Translations under genes and position numbers: made by a program
Assembly: GCF_011806425.1 (NCBI RefSeq)
Contig: NZ_JAATOV010000001.1
Coordinates: 1,116,001-1,180,000, forward strand
DNA from: Thalassospira lucentensis
GTDB lineage: Bacteria; Pseudomonadota; Alphaproteobacteria; Rhodospirillales; Thalassospiraceae
Direction: 5' to 3'
DNA: 64,000 nucleotides
The notes under the pieces: model-generated
What the model was told of the DNA's origin: nothing
The model's input: the letters and a program-made list of their open reading frames with translations, nothing else
The model's database searches: none
Shown: positions 62,752 to 64,000 of the stretch, piece by piece
Layout of the letters: the number at the start of each line of letters is the position of its first letter
Numbering within the stretch: the stretch's first letter is position 1

Positions 62752-63229
62752 TTTGCAATGCCTTTTGCGGGTCGGTTTGATCGTTTCGGGCGGTATTTCG
62801 CAGAGCAATCTTAGGCCGTTAGGACACAGAGACAAATGGCAAATGTAAACATCGGAAAGGGTCGATTTGTCTGTCCACGTTCGTGGGAAGTTTGCTTAGG
62901 CCGATATTGCGCGCAAAGTACGTTTTAGTAGGAATTTATGGTCGGATTTGATTCCCAGAGCCGATGGGAAATCAACTTTTGGTGGTTTATTTTTCCGATG
63001 TGGAAATGACGTTTTCTTGGTCATCTAATTGTTACGAAAGGGAAAATTTAAATCCGGCGAATAACGGTTCATCGAAGTGTTGCGGTTTTATACACACGTA
63101 TATGTCCGGGCGTTGTAATATTTACATCTATTCATATATTACAAAGGTAGGGAATTATCTGATCCGCAAAATACGATGACGCATCAAAGCCCGCGTTTTG
63201 GTGTTGATCTTTTGTTGAGGCAATCTGCA
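62752..63229. other. Non-coding stretch of 478 bases, AT-rich towards the response regulator
   Basis: No gene I can support; a 71-codon frame at 62964 has Cys- and Tyr-rich, non-protein-like composition. Near the end, TTGTAATAT (63113-63121) and ATATTACAA (63136-63144) are perfect inverted arms 14 bases apart, possibly an operator for the next gene. Confidence 0.45.
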
Positions 63230-64000
63230 ATGTCCGATTATTCCGAAACTGCCCGCCCGCAAGAACAAGAGACTTCTTCGACACCACCAAATGATGATCT
63301 GACAAAGGATGATGGTTCGGATTCTTTGTCCGAAGAGACGTGGAAAATTCTGATTGTCGATGATGATCTTGATGTGCACGAGGCGACCGTATTTTCGCTT
63401 AATAGGGTCAATATCCTGGGGCGGGGCGTGGAACTTTTACATGCACACAATGCCCAAGAAGCTCTTCACTGTTTAAAGTCCCATGCGAACATCGCCGTGA
63501 TCATGCTTGATGTGGTGATGGAGGAGCCTGATACCGGTCTGCGTCTGGTGGGGGAAATTCGCGATCTTGGCTTTACCGAACCACGGATTATCCTGCGGAC
63601 GGGCTATTCCGGGAAGGCGCCAGAAGATGAAGTCATCCGAAATTACGACATCAATGATTATCGGACCAAGGACGAACTGAGCCGTACAAGACTGATCACA
63701 TCCCTTACGACGGCGATACGGTCATATGATCACATCCGCAGTTTGAGTGACACGCGTGCGGGCCTTGAGATGGTCATCGAAAGCACGCAACGTCTTTATA
63801 GTAACAAAAATCTTGAGCTGTTTGCCGAAGGTGTCCTGACCCAGATCGCAGCCATTTTGCGATTGCGATGCGAAGGTGCGATATGCGCAGTGGGCCCGAC
63901 GGCAGATGGCGACCGCAATCGTATGGTCGTTATGGCCGGCCTTGGGCGTTTTTCCGAAAAGGTCGGGGCCGAGTTGGGCGAGATCGACGATGTCGACTTA
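63230..64000 (+). CDS. Response regulator with DUF3369 domain, 5' part only
   Basis: The frame is open from the ATG at 63230 to the window's end (257 codons), so the gene is truncated. The first 35 residues are acidic and Ser/Thr-rich. Residues 39-160 are a receiver domain (ILIVDDDLDVHEATVFSLNR, phospho-acceptor Asp in VIMLDVVMEEPDTG). The part after ASIR-like TAIRSYDHIRSLSDTRAGLE is DUF3369 (LYSNKNLELFAEGVLTQIAAIL), a GAF-like region found before output domains such as GGDEF, EAL or HD-GYP. What output it has is outside the window. Confidence 0.85.
   Translation, partial: MSDYSETARPQEQETSSTPPNDDLTKDDGSDSLSEETWKILIVDDDLDVHEATVFSLNRVNILGRGVELLHAHNAQEALHCLKSHANIAVIMLDVVMEEPDTGLRLVGEIRDLGFTEPRIILRTGYSGKAPEDEVIRNYDINDYRTKDELSRTRLITSLTTAIRSYDHIRSLSDTRAGLEMVIESTQRLYSNKNLELFAEGVLTQIAAILRLRCEGAICAVGPTADGDRNRMVVMAGLGRFSEKVGAELGEIDDVDL

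Noticed and set aside
62964-63179. Plus-strand open frame of 71 codons
   Set aside because: Composition is AT-driven (Tyr, Ile, Asn, Cys rich) with no ribosome site and no domain.
1-64000. tRNA genes, phage or insertion sequence remains, toxin-antitoxin pairs, defence genes
   Set aside because: None recognised in coding or intergenic regions; gene density and functions are those of core chromosome.

Overview
The window looks like the chromosome of a marine-type alphaproteobacterium in or near the Rhodospirillales, most like Thalassospira. The evidence is the block chvI-chvG-hprK-rapZ-EIIA(Man)-HPr-EI-ahcY, a short alphaproteobacterial HprK, a DivL-like four-PAS histidine-kinase-like protein, two TRAP transport systems, and an SRP RNA just upstream of dnaX. 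Genes are densely packed on both strands with mid-range GC. I see no phage, insertion sequence, integron, CRISPR array or tRNA gene, so this is mostly core genome.

Layout. 1-3.6 kb: end of rmuC, def, a DUF429-like gene on the minus strand, fmt and a GNAT acetyltransferase. 3.6-6.5 kb: a LysR regulator, a 60-residue protein with a strong ribosome site, and an MFS transporter. 6.6-13.8 kb: a TAXI-type TRAP transporter (binding protein, DUF1850 lipoprotein, fused permease) preceded by a DctB/DctD-type two-component system. A good sigma-54 promoter and an upstream palindrome lie between them. 14-22.3 kb: the ChvI/ChvG, HprK, RapZ and permease-less PTS block, then ahcY with a likely SahR-type operator and a foldable leader. 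22.4-31.6 kb: a CHMI-family isomerase, a nucleotidyltransferase-like protein, a cupin, a DctPQM TRAP system with a divergent GntR regulator, a KtrAB/TrkHA-type potassium system and an HD-domain hydrolase. 31.9-41.5 kb: the DivL-like protein, a 2-hydroxyacid dehydrogenase, two poorly known proteins, a DUF4139 protein, fliW, and a CRP-like regulator overlapping a membrane class III nucleotide cyclase. 41.9-49.8 kb: aroQ, recR-ybaB-dnaX with the SRP RNA, nudC, a periplasmic binding protein, a DUF1636 protein and a LysR/GST divergent pair. 49.9-64 kb: gadB with an AspT-family antiporter, a prolyl-4-hydroxylase-like oxygenase, dapE and dapD with a perfect parS site between them, a pyrimidine 5'-nucleotidase, an EAL protein, pckA, a HugZ-like protein, and the start of a REC-DUF3369 response regulator that runs off the window.

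How it fits together. Much of the window senses and takes up organic acids and adjusts carbon flow: the two TRAP systems, DctBD, ChvGI, the regulatory PTS and pckA. GadB with its antiporter would consume protons. Second-messenger control appears three times (nucleotide cyclase with CRP, an EAL protein, REC-DUF3369). The parS site suggests the region is near the replication origin.

The best candidates for something not already explained are the ahcY leader with two mutually exclusive hairpins, the sigma-54/DctD-type control region of the TAXI operon, the perfect parS between dapD and dapE, the 60-residue protein, and the DivL-like protein whose phospho-acceptor histidine is arginine. I did not find a clear new multi-gene system such as a defence island.
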